NCBI RefSeq assembly: GCF_018986435.1 | Contig: NZ_JAHMIN010000004.1 | Coordinates: forward strand, 126,502 to 190,501 | Source: Hahella sp. HN01 | Lineage (GTDB): Bacteria > Pseudomonadota > Gammaproteobacteria > Pseudomonadales > Oleiphilaceae | Direction: 5' to 3' | DNA length: 64,000 bases | In this document: piece after piece, positions 10,493-21,322 of the stretch | How the letters are laid out: each line of letters starts with the position of its first letter | How positions within the stretch are numbered: position 1 is the stretch's first letter | Position numbers and translations under genes: made by a program | The notes under the pieces: generated by a model | The model's input: the letters and a program-made list of their open reading frames with translations, nothing else | Database searches by the model: none | What the model was told of the DNA's origin: nothing

Positions 10493-10876
10493 ATGAGCAT
10501 TCCCCATCTTGTGTATGTTGCTCTTGGCGGTGCGTTCGGCGCTGTCAGCCGGTATTTAATTGTCGCCTGGGTGAGTAATGTGGCGGGCGCTAAATTTCCC
10601 TGGGGCACGCTGGCTGTGAATCTGCTTGGCTCTTTTCTGCTGGGGACGGCTTTTGTGTATGTGGTGGAGAAACTGCATGGACAACCTGAGCTGCGATCTT
10701 TGATAATGGTGGGCTTTTTAGGCGCGCTGACCACGTTTTCCACCTTTTCACTGGAAGCCTGGAGCCTGATGCAAAGCGATCAGCTGTTGCAAGGTCTCGC
10801 CTATATTTTTATGAGCGTTATACTATGCCTCTTCGCCGTGGGCGCAGGTATCGCTCTGACTCGGCTTATTCTTTGA
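10493..10876 (+). CDS. crcB: Fluoride ion channel CrcB/Fluc
   Basis: A small inner-membrane protein that forms dual-topology dimers and lets fluoride leave the cell. From ATG 10493 it has 127 residues and four hydrophobic segments. Two hallmark motifs are present: GGAFGAVSRYL at the first helix and GFLGALTTFSTFSLE in the third, where the phenylalanine/threonine residues line the fluoride pores. A GTG at 10484 would add three residues; neither start has a strong ribosome site. I see no fluoride riboswitch in the 27 bases after rarA, so expression is probably from the upstream operon. Confidence 0.93.
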   Translation: MSIPHLVYVALGGAFGAVSRYLIVAWVSNVAGAKFPWGTLAVNLLGSFLLGTAFVYVVEKLHGQPELRSLIMVGFLGALTTFSTFSLEAWSLMQSDQLLQGLAYIFMSVILCLFAVGAGIALTRLIL

Positions 10877-12184
<1,308 letters not shown>

Positions 12185-12192
12185 GGTAATTG

Positions 12193-13602
12193 ATGTCCAC
12201 ACAACTACAGACCTGGGATTTCCTGCCCATATCCATGAATCTACAGGGCAGGGAGTGTCTTGTAGTTGGGGACACCGAGCAGGCGGTGCGCAAAACTGAC
12301 CTGCTACTACGCGCAGGGGCCAAAGTGAGGCTCCTGGGCGATGCGAATGCGAAGGCGCTCGTTGAGAGCGCTGACGTGCTCAACGCCATTACCCTTACTT
12401 CTGAATCCTTTCATCCTGAGCTATTGCAATCCTGCGCGATGGTCGTCGCGGCATCCAATTCCACGGACCTTAATCAACAAGTTGCGCAAGCCGCTCAGGC
12501 GCGCGGCGTTCCGGTGAATGTTGTAGAACAGCCGGAGCTAAGCAGTTTTATCTTTCCCTCTATTATTGATCGTCACCCGGTATTGGTGTCCGTCACCAGT
12601 TCCGGCGGCGCGCCTGTATTGACCCGTCTGCTACGTAACCGTCTGGAGTCGTTGATCCCTCATGGTTTTGGCAGGCTGGCGGATTTGGCGATGGAGTTCC
12701 GGGATAAAGTCCGGGCCCGTTTTGGCCATATCAACCAGCGGCGTCGCTTTTGGGAGTCCGTACTGGAAGGCGTCGTTTCCGATCTGGTGTTTTGCGGGCG
12801 CACGGACAAAGCCAGGGCGATGCTGGATGACATGTTAATCGGCGAGCAGGCGGATGCGATCACCGGTGCGGGTGAAGTGTATCTGGTCGGCGCTGGGCCC
12901 GGCGATCCTGACTTATTGACGTTCCGCGCGCTGCGCTTGATGCGTCAGGCCGATGTGGTGTTGTACGACCGTCTGGTGTCGCCGCAGATCCTGGATCTGG
13001 TGCGTCGCGACGCCAAGCGCATCAACGTGGGCAAAGCCCGCTCCAACCATACGTTGCCGCAGCAGGAAATCAACGCTATGTTGGTGGAGTTGGCCAAGGA
13101 AGGAAAACGGGTGTTGCGCCTTAAAGGCGGCGACCCCTTTATCTTTGGCCGCGGTGGTGAAGAGATCGATCAGCTGGCGGATGCGGGCATCCCGTTTCAG
13201 GTTGTGCCTGGCATTACCGCCGCTTCAGGGTGCGCGGCCTATTCCGGCATTCCATTGACCCACAGAGATCACTCGCAGTCGGTGCGTTTTGTGACTGGCC
13301 ATCTGAAATCCGATACCTGCGACCTGCCATGGTACGAGTTCGTGCAGGACAATCAGACCCTGGTGTTCTACATGGGGTTGGTGGGGCTGCCTGTGATCAG
13401 TCGCGAGCTGATCGCGCATGGCATGAAACCGTCAACGCCAATTGCTCTGGTATCCCGCGGTACGCTGCCGGATCAGCAGGTTCTGGTGGGAGAGCTTGGC
13501 AATATCGCTAGGAAGGTCGAGGAGCAACAGATTCCTGGTCCAACCATCATTATTATCGGGGATGTCGTAACCTTGCGTGACCGTTTGCGCTGGATGGATT
13601 AA
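12193..13602 (+). CDS. cysG: Siroheme synthase CysG, with an altered N-terminal dehydrogenase site
   Basis: Trifunctional CysG makes siroheme for sulfite and nitrite reductases. From ATG 12193 it has 469 residues. The C-terminal uroporphyrinogen III methyltransferase half is well kept (VYLVGAGPGDPDLLT, LRLKGGDPFIFGRGGEE, GITAASGCAAYSGIPLTHR). The N-terminal precorrin-2 dehydrogenase/ferrochelatase half is recognisable by its SFIFPSIIDRHP segment. However, the NAD-binding glycine motif normally written GGGxVA reads GDTEQA, and the ATDDxxLNQ segment carrying the catalytic Asp104 of Salmonella CysG reads ASNSTDLNQ. From family knowledge these changes should weaken or abolish that half. TTG at 12190 is an alternative start one codon upstream. 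Confidence 0.92.
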   Translation: MSTQLQTWDFLPISMNLQGRECLVVGDTEQAVRKTDLLLRAGAKVRLLGDANAKALVESADVLNAITLTSESFHPELLQSCAMVVAASNSTDLNQQVAQAAQARGVPVNVVEQPELSSFIFPSIIDRHPVLVSVTSSGGAPVLTRLLRNRLESLIPHGFGRLADLAMEFRDKVRARFGHINQRRRFWESVLEGVVSDLVFCGRTDKARAMLDDMLIGEQADAITGAGEVYLVGAGPGDPDLLTFRALRLMRQADVVLYDRLVSPQILDLVRRDAKRINVGKARSNHTLPQQEINAMLVELAKEGKRVLRLKGGDPFIFGRGGEEIDQLADAGIPFQVVPGITAASGCAAYSGIPLTHRDHSQSVRFVTGHLKSDTCDLPWYEFVQDNQTLVFYMGLVGLPVISRELIAHGMKPSTPIALVSRGTLPDQQVLVGELGNIARKVEEQQIPGPTIIIIGDVVTLRDRLRWMD

Positions 13603-13676
13603 AGACGTCGATCAGGCTTCGCTCTCATGGGCGGGGCCAATACAACTCTTGTTAGTTCCAATGCTAATGTAAGCGC

Positions 13677-14132
13677 TCAGAGGCTTTCCCTGTTATCCGG
13701 GCGCCATAAATACGCCTCAAGCTCCTTTCGTAACTCATCTTCCAGTAAACCTACCACCACTTCAGCCCCTGCTTGCTTGAGGATATCAATGCCAGCCCCG
13801 CAATTTTTCGGATGAGGGTCGATCATGCCTACATACAGAGTGCGTATGCCTCGCTTGACCAGCGCCTGAGCGCAGGACGGCGTGCGGCCGTGGAACGAGC
13901 AGGGCTCCAGGGTGACGAACGCGATGACGTCGGCGGTTGGGCCATGCAGATTCTGCAGCGCCATAGCTTCGGCGTGAGGTTGTCCAGGCGCGTTGGTATG
14001 GCCTGATGCGACAACCTGGCCGTTGCGCGCCAGTACGCAGCCGACAGGCGGGTTGGGGCGGCAATACGAGATGGCTTTACGGCCTTCGATGATGGCCAGC
14101 CGCATGAAACGCTCCAGTTCACTGGTTTCCAT
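13677..14132 (-). CDS. Stand-alone RibD-type zinc deaminase
   Basis: A 151-residue member of the cytidine/deoxycytidylate deaminase superfamily, closest in appearance to the N-terminal deaminase domain of RibD. The zinc site is visible as HAEAMAL and PCSFHGRTPSC, and the GIDILKQAGAEV segment near the C-terminus is also RibD-like. The reductase domain of RibD is absent, so it cannot carry out both steps of riboflavin synthesis. The substrate is unknown. It is the last gene of the minus-strand mod operon, starting 23 bases after modC. I chose ATG 14132 because a GGAGAGA ribosome site precedes it; the TTG at 14150 has none. Confidence 0.8.
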   Translation of the reverse strand: METSELERFMRLAIIEGRKAISYCRPNPPVGCVLARNGQVVASGHTNAPGQPHAEAMALQNLHGPTADVIAFVTLEPCSFHGRTPSCAQALVKRGIRTLYVGMIDPHPKNCGAGIDILKQAGAEVVVGLLEDELRKELEAYLWRPDNRESL

Positions 14133-14155
14133 TAGACTTTCTCTCTCCAAGGGAA

Positions 14156-15232
14156 TCAGTCAATTAAGGCTACGCTTTTTACTTGGGCGAACAGCTGCAT
14201 GCCTCTCTCTATATGCAATTGATCGATGGAGCGGCGGGTGACGCGGGCGAGAATGGTTTCTTCCCCAAGAGCCAGACGCACCACTACCTGTGACGGCTCC
14301 CTGTCTACGTTGATATCGATCACCTTCACCGGAATGCAGTTGGAGATACTGCTCAATTCGGGTGGTTTCAGCGCCAGGCTGACGTCCTTGGCGTGGATGC
14401 GCAGTCTGACTTGCTGGCCAATCGGTCCCTGTTTGTGATGTACCGCCAAAACGCCTCCAGGAACGCCCAGAAGGGTTTGATGGTACTCCAGGTCATGGGC
14501 CTGAATGTTGGCGTGCACGACGGCGCTGGCCTCCTCCAGGTGCGCCAGAGGCAGGTCGGGGCGGGTGAGCAGATCGTTGATGGGGCCGCCGGCGCGGACA
14601 CCGCCATGGTCCAGCAGCACCAGATGCGAAGCCAGGCGCATGACTTCATCAGGCGAATGACTCACGTAGAAAACGGGAATGTCCAACTGCTGAAACAGCT
14701 CATCCAGGTAGGGCAGGATTTCTTCCTTACTCTGCAAATCCAGGCTGGCCAGAGGCTCGTCCATCAACAGCAGTTTGGGGCTGGTGAGCAGGGCGCGGCC
14801 AATGGCCACTCGTTGTCTTTGCCCTCCAGACAGGGAATGGGTGTTGCGTCCGATCAGGGGCTCCAGTTCAAGCCAGCGAATGACCTCTTCCGGCGCCACT
14901 CTGCGCTCCCATTGTGGAATGCGGTGATAGCCGTAAAGCAAATTGTCCATGACCGAGAGGTGCGCAAACAGGCTGGGTTCCTGAAACACATAACCCAGGG
15001 CGCGGCGATGCGGCGGTACGAACAGGTCTGCGCTTTGCCAGACTTCGTCTTTGATTTGCAGGGCGCCTTTCTCCGCTCGCTCCAGACCGGCGATAAAGCG
15101 TAGCAGCGTGGTTTTGCCTGAGCCGGAGCGACCGAACAGGGCGGTGACTCCCTGGCCCGGCGTAGTGAACGCGATGTCCAGAGTAAAGTCGCCTTTGTGC
15201 GAGAAAAAGGAGGCGGAGATGTCGTCGTTCAT
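14156..15232 (-). CDS. modC: Molybdate ABC transporter ATP-binding protein
   Basis: The energy-supplying ATPase of the ModABC molybdate/tungstate importer, 358 residues. The Walker A motif GRSGSGKTT (K40), signature [16 protein letters not shown], Walker [13 protein letters not shown] and H-loop FYVSHSPDE are all intact. The C-terminal Mop/TOBE domain (about residues 290-352) is the regulatory molybdate-binding part found in ModC. Its start overlaps the end of modB by four bases, so the two are probably translationally coupled. Orientation and order are modE-modA-modB-modC-deaminase. Confidence 0.96.
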   Translation of the reverse strand: MNDDISASFFSHKGDFTLDIAFTTPGQGVTALFGRSGSGKTTLLRFIAGLERAEKGALQIKDEVWQSADLFVPPHRRALGYVFQEPSLFAHLSVMDNLLYGYHRIPQWERRVAPEEVIRWLELEPLIGRNTHSLSGGQRQRVAIGRALLTSPKLLLMDEPLASLDLQSKEEILPYLDELFQQLDIPVFYVSHSPDEVMRLASHLVLLDHGGVRAGGPINDLLTRPDLPLAHLEEASAVVHANIQAHDLEYHQTLLGVPGGVLAVHHKQGPIGQQVRLRIHAKDVSLALKPPELSSISNCIPVKVIDINVDREPSQVVVRLALGEETILARVTRRSIDQLHIERGMQLFAQVKSVALID

Positions 15233-15921
15233 GCGATCACCTTCGCTGGCTTGCGGATAATCTGCAACGCCAGCAACACCGTGAAGGAAAAAATCAGCAT
15301 GCCGGCGGAGAGAATGTTGGCCTGGGTGTACTCGATGGCCTCCACATGATCATAAATGGCCACTGACAGAACTTTGGTTTCTCCAGCGATAGCGCCGCCG
15401 ATCATGAGCACGATGCCAAATTCGCCAATCGTGTGGGCGAACACCAGCACGGCGGCGGTGATCAGGCCTGAGCGGGAAAGCGGCAATGCGACGGTCATGA
15501 AGCGATCCCAGGGGGAGGCGCGCAAGGTGGCGGCGACCTCCAGCGGGCGGGCGCCGAGGGTCTCGAAGGCGTTCTGAATAGGCTGTACGGCGAAGGGCAG
15601 CGAATAAATGACGGAAGCGACCACCAAGCCGGGAAAAGTGAAGGGCAGCACGCCCAATCCCAGAGCCTGGGTGATCTCGCCAATGGGACCTTTAGGACCT
15701 AACAGCAGCAACAGATAGAAGCCCAGCACAGTGGGCGGCAGCACCAAAGGCAGCGAGATAATCGCCTCCAGCGGACGTTTGCTCCAGTGCCGGCTCTGCG
15801 CCAGTCCCCAGGCGATAGCCGTGCCCAGCGCCATCAGAATCAGGGTGGTCAGCCCCGCCAGTTTCAGCGTGATCCACACCGCCTGCCAGTCGACTAGCCC
15901 CTGGACGCCCACTGCATTCAT
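15229..15921 (-). CDS. modB: Molybdate ABC transporter permease
   Basis: An inner-membrane channel subunit of the molybdate importer, 230 residues with five or six hydrophobic segments. It shows the ModB features [17 protein letters not shown] and, for the EAA loop contacting Mod[21 protein letters not shown]. It ends in a four-base overlap with modC and follows modA after 62 bases. The start at 15921 gives a normal N-terminus ([13 protein letters not shown]) for this family. Confidence 0.95.
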   Translation of the reverse strand: MNAVGVQGLVDWQAVWITLKLAGLTTLILMALGTAIAWGLAQSRHWSKRPLEAIISLPLVLPPTVLGFYLLLLLGPKGPIGEITQALGLGVLPFTFPGLVVASVIYSLPFAVQPIQNAFETLGARPLEVAATLRASPWDRFMTVALPLSRSGLITAAVLVFAHTIGEFGIVLMIGGAIAGETKVLSVAIYDHVEAIEYTQANILSAGMLIFSFTVLLALQIIRKPAKVIA

Positions 15922-15983
15922 CTAATCAAGTTCCTTATGCCGGATATCGGGATGAAATAGGGCGTCATTATCGGCATTTCTCC

Positions 15984-16751
15984 TTATTCTTCAACATTGT
16001 AACCAAAGGATTCGATGATCGAGCGGGCGCGGGGGGACTTCAGATAGTCGATAAACGCCCCCGCAGCCGGGTTATCCTGACCTTTAATCAACAGGACGCC
16101 TTCCTGCCGGATCGGCGCATACAGCGATTGAGGAACCAGCCAGTAGGCGCCGCGTTCGGCTTCATCCATGGCGATCACCTGCGATAGCGCGACGAATCCC
16201 AGCGTCGCTGCGCCGCTGTAAACGAACTGATAGGTCTGCGAAATGTTTTCTCCAAAAACCAACTGAGGGCGCAGCTGATCATATAGCTTTAGCGATTGCA
16301 TGGTTTTGACGGCTGCGGCGCCGTAAGGAGCGGTCTTGGGATTGGCGACAGCCAGTTTGCCTTTGTTGATTTCCAGCCACTGGCGGCCGTCTTCGCCTGG
16401 AACGGGATCTTTGCTCCATAACGCCAGACGTCCGCTGGCGTAGACGAAGGCGCTCCCTTCAACAGCTACGCCGGCGTCTATGGCTTTTTTGCTGCGTACG
16501 TCGTCCGCCGCCAGAAATACTTCAAAGGGCGCGCCATTAGTAATTTGTGCGTAAAGCTTACCGGTGGAGCCGAAGCTGGGTTTGAGACGGTGTCCGGTCT
16601 GCGCCTCGAAGTCTGGGGCCAGCGCCTGAATGGTGGACGTGAAATTGGCGGATACCGCCGCCAAAACCTCGCCTGCATTGGCCAGCGGCGCCAGAAACAA
16701 GGCGATGAACGTCGCCGCGATTGCGCGAGCGAGAGTAAAGCGTGTCAACAT
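15984..16751 (-). CDS. modA: Molybdate ABC transporter substrate-binding protein
   Basis: A periplasmic molybdate/tungstate-binding protein of 255 residues. The signal peptide ends at about residue 26 (FLAPLANAG). The mature N-terminus EVLAAVSANF and the segments FGSTGKLYAQITNGAPFEVFLAADD and YASGRLALWS are characteristic of the ModA/azotobacter-type branch. In the family the oxyanion is held by hydroxyl and main-chain groups of the serines in these loops. It lies 94 bases after modE; a small hairpin in that gap may help set the ratio of transporter to regulator. Confidence 0.95.
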   Translation of the reverse strand: MLTRFTLARAIAATFIALFLAPLANAGEVLAAVSANFTSTIQALAPDFEAQTGHRLKPSFGSTGKLYAQITNGAPFEVFLAADDVRSKKAIDAGVAVEGSAFVYASGRLALWSKDPVPGEDGRQWLEINKGKLAVANPKTAPYGAAAVKTMQSLKLYDQLRPQLVFGENISQTYQFVYSGAATLGFVALSQVIAMDEAERGAYWLVPQSLYAPIRQEGVLLIKGQDNPAAGAFIDYLKSPRARSIIESFGYNVEE

Positions 16752-16776
16752 GTACAGATCCTTTTCGTGTTGATAA

Positions 16777-16793
16777 GCCCTGCATTACAGGGC
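16777..16793 (-). terminator. Small hairpin between modE and modA
   Basis: GCCCTG and CAGGGC arms (16777-16782 and 16788-16793) surround a five-base loop, in the modE-modA gap. On the minus strand it is followed by TTATC rather than a T-run, so at most partial termination or transcript processing is likely. Confidence 0.35.
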
Positions 16794-16845
16794 GGCGTTT
16801 ATGGCGGCGTCGTAGAACGTTAGTTACGCTTTACGATGCCGTGGG

Positions 16846-17664
16846 TCATTGATTGACCGCCAGAATGATATGGGACGCTTTAACGTAAGCCTGACAGGGC
16901 GCGCCTTCAGTAAGACCCAGTTCCTCCAGACTTTGTTCCGTGATGACGGCGGTCAGCGTACGGTCACCGCTCAAGCGCACGCGCACCTCCGCGTTCACCT
17001 GACCGTGCCGAATGTCGCTGACGACGCCACATAGACGATTGCGTGCGCTGAGCCTCAGGGTCTCGTCCGTCGCCAGAATGACAAAGCTGGACTTGATGAT
17101 TGCGCTTGCCGTGCGTCCCGGCGTCAGTCCCAGATCCTGAACCGAATCCTGGGTCACCACCGCCACCAGTTCCAGGCCGTCTCCCAGGTCCAGGGCGACT
17201 TCCGCATTCACCGCGCCGGATTGCACGCGACTGACCACTCCCCGAAACAGATTGCGTGCGCTGGTTTTTATCGCCATGGCCTGAAGCACCCCGTGAATAT
17301 CGTCAAAATCGTCAATGTCCCGCTGTAATCGGCTTAATAAAGCGGAGTAGTGCGCCTCCATCGCCCGATAGGCGGAGACCAGTTTGCGGCCCTGGTGTGT
17401 CAGGCGCGCTCCGCCGCCTTGCTTGCCGCCGGTGGCGCGCTCCACCACGGGGTGCGGCGACAGATTATTCATGGCGTCCACGGCGTCCCAGGCGGTTTTG
17501 TAGCTGATTCCGGTCAGCTTGGCTGCTTTGGTGATGGAGCCAGCGCTGTCGATGTGTTCCAGCAAGGCGATGCGGGAGCCCCCTTGTACGCCGCGCACAT
17601 TCTGGTTGAGCCAGAACTCGCCGGCCAGCTCCAGAACTTTGGCGCTGTCGCTGTTTTCACTCAT
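16846..17664 (-). CDS. modE: Molybdenum-dependent transcriptional regulator ModE
   Basis: A DNA-binding molybdate sensor that normally represses mod genes when molybdate is plentiful. The 272 residues comprise an N-terminal winged-helix domain of the LysR-like ModE type (AGSITKAAKLTGISYKTAWD, then the GGKQGGGARLTHQG wing). Two tandem Mop domains follow, beginning SARNLFRGVVSRVQSGAVNAE and SARNRLCGVVSDIRHGQVNAE, each able to contribute to molybdate binding at the dimer interface. It is first in the mod operon. A palindrome resembling a ModE box lies 175 bases upstream, consistent with autoregulation. The bases just before the start contain two near-identical copies of CTCATGATTTTTCATC. Confidence 0.95.
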   Translation of the reverse strand: MSENSDSAKVLELAGEFWLNQNVRGVQGGSRIALLEHIDSAGSITKAAKLTGISYKTAWDAVDAMNNLSPHPVVERATGGKQGGGARLTHQGRKLVSAYRAMEAHYSALLSRLQRDIDDFDDIHGVLQAMAIKTSARNLFRGVVSRVQSGAVNAEVALDLGDGLELVAVVTQDSVQDLGLTPGRTASAIIKSSFVILATDETLRLSARNRLCGVVSDIRHGQVNAEVRVRLSGDRTLTAVITEQSLEELGLTEGAPCQAYVKASHIILAVNQ

Positions 17665-18036
17665 GATTTTTCATCTTTCGCTCATGGTTTTTCATCCGTT
17701 GGACAAACTTTATCCTGTTATCGATCGCAACAGGCGCTGAGACTTCCTCTCGTCGCCCGCCACAGAGCAGATGCTTTCTGGTGCCTGGTCATAACTGCTG
17801 GCGTTGGTGGAAAGCAGGCGATCCTGCTCTCAAAAAAGCGTTATATAGTATTCTATATAACGGTGATGCGATCAACTGTCATGTAAGCGGCGGCGCGGCA
17901 TAGCGGGGAGGATAAACATTGCATGACCCTTTGACGACGCCGTAAACTTTGTGAAAAAAGAATGACTGATTTCACCTTCGTTTGGCGCTTATACGCCTGA
18001 TGTTTTGTCTAAAATTTAAGAACAGTGAAAAAGTAA
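17665..18036. other. Divergent intergenic region between modE and the FHA gene
   Basis: 372 bases holding the modE leader, the ModE-like palindrome at 17839-17862 and the leader of the plus-strand FHA gene. Open frames crossing this stretch are shadows with no family features. Confidence 0.7.
17839..17862. promoter_or_regulatory. ModE-box-like palindrome
   Basis: Perfect ten-base arms CGTTATATAG and CTATATAACG separated by four bases (TATT). Known ModE boxes have CGnTATAT-type half-sites facing ATATAACG-type ones at about this spacing. The position upstream of modE supports control of the whole modEABC operon. Its distance from the modE start implies a promoter some 100 bases or more upstream of the gene. 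Confidence 0.75.
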
Positions 18037-19383
18037 ATGGAACTCATCCTCAAAGTGACTAAATGTCCCCCCGGAAGCGACATGTCTGGGGTGACTGTTA
18101 CCGTCGGCAAAGACGGCGCAACCATCGGGAGGGCGACCACAAACTCCCTGGTGCTGCCGGACACCAATCGGTATGTATCCTCGGACCACGGACGGATCGA
18201 GTTCGACGGAAGTCGATACAGCTTTATCGATATCAGCACTAACGGCAGCTATCTGAATCATCTGGGGCATCCGCTTATCAAAGGCCACCCGGAGCCTCTT
18301 AAGAACGGCGACCGCCTGATGCTGGGGCAGTATGAGCTGAAGGTGGAGCTGGCTGAACCCAGTGACGATCGAACGCAAATGTTTGCGCCTGACTCGGATA
18401 TCGAGGCGACCCGAATTTCATCCGATATTGCTTCTCAAACCGCTATGTCAGATTTGGATGACTGGATCGGTTCCGGCGAGGAACCCTGGCCGGTCTACCA
18501 GCATGCGGCGAACACCACCGCCGTGCCGCCAGAACAGGTGGAGGCGGAGATGCAGGATGATCTGGAGCCGCAGAGCGGGGCGGACATGGATGACGGCATC
18601 CTGGACGCGGAAATCATCGAAGATGTGGAAGCGCCGACGCTGGTGAATCACGCTGCGCCGCGAGATGCGGAGGCGGCGCTTGAAGATGAATTTGAACCCG
18701 CTGCGGAGCCAGCTGCTGAAGAAGCGGCCACTGCTCCCGAACAGGATGAGCAAACCACGCAATTCAGCAAAAAGGATATGACCCCGGACTGGCTGACTCA
18801 GGCCCTGGGCATGATGACGCTGACGGAGGAAGCCCATAAGCAGGTAGTGGATAAATCCATGGACCTGCTGAGAGAAGCGGTGGAAGGAGTGCTTTCCACT
18901 TTGCGCGAAAAGCAGTCGTTGAAGAATGAGTTGCGCATCAACCAGACCCAGATTCGCGTGGCGGAAAACAATCCCCTGAAGTTTTCACCGACTCCTGAGG
19001 TGGCGTTGGAAAATCTCTTGCTGAAGCAGGGGACGACATACCTTTCCGCCGACGAAGCGATGAAAGAAGCGTTCGCCGATATTCGCGATCACCAGCGCGC
19101 GTTGTACAAATCCGTGCGCGGGCTGTACACCCGGATCATCAAATCTCTCGATCCGGAGCAGATCGTCAAGCATATTGACAACAAGCATGGGCAGCCCTGG
19201 ATTGGCGGTAATCATCGCAAATACTGGGATGAATACCTGAAAGCCTATAACAAGCTGCGCAAAGACGAAGAACAGGCGTTTCAAGGTAAATTCTCCGAAG
19301 ACTTCGCCAACAGCTACGAGTTCTACTTCAATCAGCTCAAGGCCCAACGCAAAAACAATAAAGCGGACGAAGACGACCTGTAA
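18037..19383 (+). CDS. Type VI secretion-type FHA domain protein (TagH/Fha-like), orphan
   Basis: 448 residues. The N-terminal forkhead-associated domain (about 1-105) has the phosphothreonine-binding pattern IGRATTNSLVLPD, SSDHGRIEF and STNGSYLNH. An acidic, alanine-rich linker (about 105-250) leads to a C-terminal conserved domain (about 255-440) ending YWDEYLKAYNKLRKDEE, which matches the C-terminal region of T6SS-associated FHA proteins. In T6SS clusters such proteins are controlled by PpkA/PppA kinase-phosphatase pairs and promote assembly. Here no other T6SS component lies nearby, so it may serve a cluster elsewhere or act in another phospho-signalling route. Confidence 0.8.
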   Translation: MELILKVTKCPPGSDMSGVTVTVGKDGATIGRATTNSLVLPDTNRYVSSDHGRIEFDGSRYSFIDISTNGSYLNHLGHPLIKGHPEPLKNGDRLMLGQYELKVELAEPSDDRTQMFAPDSDIEATRISSDIASQTAMSDLDDWIGSGEEPWPVYQHAANTTAVPPEQVEAEMQDDLEPQSGADMDDGILDAEIIEDVEAPTLVNHAAPRDAEAALEDEFEPAAEPAAEEAATAPEQDEQTTQFSKKDMTPDWLTQALGMMTLTEEAHKQVVDKSMDLLREAVEGVLSTLREKQSLKNELRINQTQIRVAENNPLKFSPTPEVALENLLLKQGTTYLSADEAMKEAFADIRDHQRALYKSVRGLYTRIIKSLDPEQIVKHIDNKHGQPWIGGNHRKYWDEYLKAYNKLRKDEEQAFQGKFSEDFANSYEFYFNQLKAQRKNNKADEDDL

Positions 19384-19624
19384 GGCGTCATTCCTCCGCT
19401 TATCTCAAGGCGCTCGCAATGCGGGCGCCGCCGTTCCGACAGGGCGGTCGGACGCACTCCCGCCTTCGCCTCTCTCTTAACTGTTCTATACTTCTTCAAC
19501 ATGAAGCAGCCCCAAAGGGGGCAATCACTCTCTCCTGCGGTATGCGTGGTATCGCAGTGCGTTGGTCATACGAACTGTATGTGTTCCCCGGGGCGAGGCC
19601 TTTAAAAGAGAGGGAGAACACATT

Positions 19625-21322
19625 GTGAAGATTCGTCCGCTATTCCTAACCATTTTTGGTGTGATTATCGCCAGCACCCTGGCCAACTTTTTACTGGCGT
19701 TCTATTTGCGTTCGGAAGTGACTTCGTTGAAGCAGACGACGGAAACCCGGTACGCGTCCTACCAGCGGGCGGATGAGTTGCGGCAGAGTTCGGATGATCT
19801 GACCCGGCTGGCCCGCACCTATGTGGTGACCGGCGATCCAAAATATAAGCAGATGTATCAGTCTGTTCTGGATATTCGTAATGGCGTCAAACCCCGCCCT
19901 CAGGATTATCACCGCATATATTGGGATCTGGTATTAAATGCGGGGGATAAGCCCAAGCCAGATGGCGAAACAATTTCTCTGCAAAAGATGATGGAGAATC
20001 TTGGTTTTTCGCAAAAGGAATTTGACCTGCTCAAACAGGCGCAGAAAAACTCGGACGGCCTGGTGAACCTGGAAGTTGAAGCGATGAAAGCGGTGGAAGA
20101 CGGTAGTTTGGAGCGCGCCAGAGAATTGATGCATGGCCAGGACTATCATCGTGAAAAAGCCAAGATCATGCAGCCCATCGATGAGTTCTTCAAAGCGCTG
20201 GAAGCGCGCACCAGTCAACAACTCTCCGGGATTCAGAATGCGGTGTCGAACATTATCCTGGCGTTGATTTGCTTCCTGATACTGCTGACGCTCGCGGCGG
20301 CGGCGGGTTATCTGGTCGTGCTCAGGAAGATCGAAAGACCGGTGCTGAACCTTTACCGGCTGATTGGTGATGTAGAAAAGAACGCTGATTTAACGCTGCG
20401 TTCAGATTATGGCAGCCAGGATGAAATTGGCATGATGGCGAAAGGGTTCAACAGTCTGGTTGGGCGCTTCAGGGACATTCTCGGTGACGCTCGGACTCTC
20501 ATTCGTCACGTGGCGGATGACTCCTCAACGGTGGCCCGTCTCACTGCGGACTCCAACGCCAGGACGGAGAGGCAGGCGAGCGAGACGGATATGGTGGCCA
20601 CGGCGATCACGGAAATGACCGCCGCGATGGAGGAAATAGCGGCGTCGACTAATGAAGCCAAGACTTCCGTAGCGGAAGCGACGGAATACACATCAACCGC
20701 AAACGGGGTGGGGCGGCAGTCCATCAACAACATGACGCGTTTAAAGGCGTGCTTTGACGACGCTTCAGGACAGGTCAATGAGTTATCGCAGGAGTTCTCC
20801 CAGATCGAAAACGTACTGCAAGTCATAAAAAGTATCGCGGAACAGACCAACCTGCTGGCGCTCAACGCGGCAATAGAGGCGGCGCGTGCTGGCGAACAAG
20901 GCCGGGGCTTTGCAGTGGTGGCGGACGAGGTGAGGACGCTCGCCAAGCGCACGCAGGAATCAACGGGAGAAATAGAATCCAATATCGCCAAACTCAGGGA
21001 GGGCATGGACAATACAGTCAACTCTATGGACGCGGGGATTGGCGAAGTGGCCCGCAGTAGTGAATCTGTAGCGCAGACTATGACGTCGCTGGAGCAGATT
21101 GCCTCCAGCATTGAGGCCATCAGCAACCTGAGTCTGCAAATCGCTTCTGCGACGGAAGAACAGTCAGCAACCATCGGCTCCATTGACCAAAGCGTCGGCG
21201 CAGTGAGGGATCTGGCGGAAGAAACCTCCGAGGATCTGCGTGCATTGGAGAAAAAAGCGGAGTCCTTAAGTCAGATGACCCATGGCCTGCAGGATAAGAT
21301 TCAGGTTTTCAAGTTGCCTTGA
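19625..21322 (+). CDS. Methyl-accepting chemotaxis protein
   Basis: An inner-membrane chemoreceptor of 565 residues from GTG 19625, chosen because AGAGGGAGA precedes it; the longer frame from 19562 adds a polar tail before the membrane helix. Order: membrane helix 1 (about residues 5-25), a mostly helical periplasmic sensor of about 190 residues, helix 2 (about 220-245), HAMP domain, then the cytoplasmic signalling hairpin. The hairpin tip [19 protein letters not shown] is the conserved CheA/CheW contact. The ligand cannot be inferred. No che genes are nearby. Its last 14 bases overlap the 3' end of the opposite-strand diguanylate cyclase gene. Confidence 0.9.
   Translation: MKIRPLFLTIFGVIIASTLANFLLAFYLRSEVTSLKQTTETRYASYQRADELRQSSDDLTRLARTYVVTGDPKYKQMYQSVLDIRNGVKPRPQDYHRIYWDLVLNAGDKPKPDGETISLQKMMENLGFSQKEFDLLKQAQKNSDGLVNLEVEAMKAVEDGSLERARELMHGQDYHREKAKIMQPIDEFFKALEARTSQQLSGIQNAVSNIILALICFLILLTLAAAAGYLVVLRKIERPVLNLYRLIGDVEKNADLTLRSDYGSQDEIGMMAKGFNSLVGRFRDILGDARTLIRHVADDSSTVARLTADSNARTERQASETDMVATAITEMTAAMEEIAASTNEAKTSVAEATEYTSTANGVGRQSINNMTRLKACFDDASGQVNELSQEFSQIENVLQVIKSIAEQTNLLALNAAIEAARAGEQGRGFAVVADEVRTLAKRTQESTGEIESNIAKLREGMDNTVNSMDAGIGEVARSSESVAQTMTSLEQIASSIEAISNLSLQIASATEEQSATIGSIDQSVGAVRDLAEETSEDLRALEKKAESLSQMTHGLQDKIQVFKLP

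Noticed and set aside
17350..17886. A 178-codon plus-strand frame opposite modE
   Set aside because: It overlaps the well-supported modE gene and the ModE box and has no recognisable domain.
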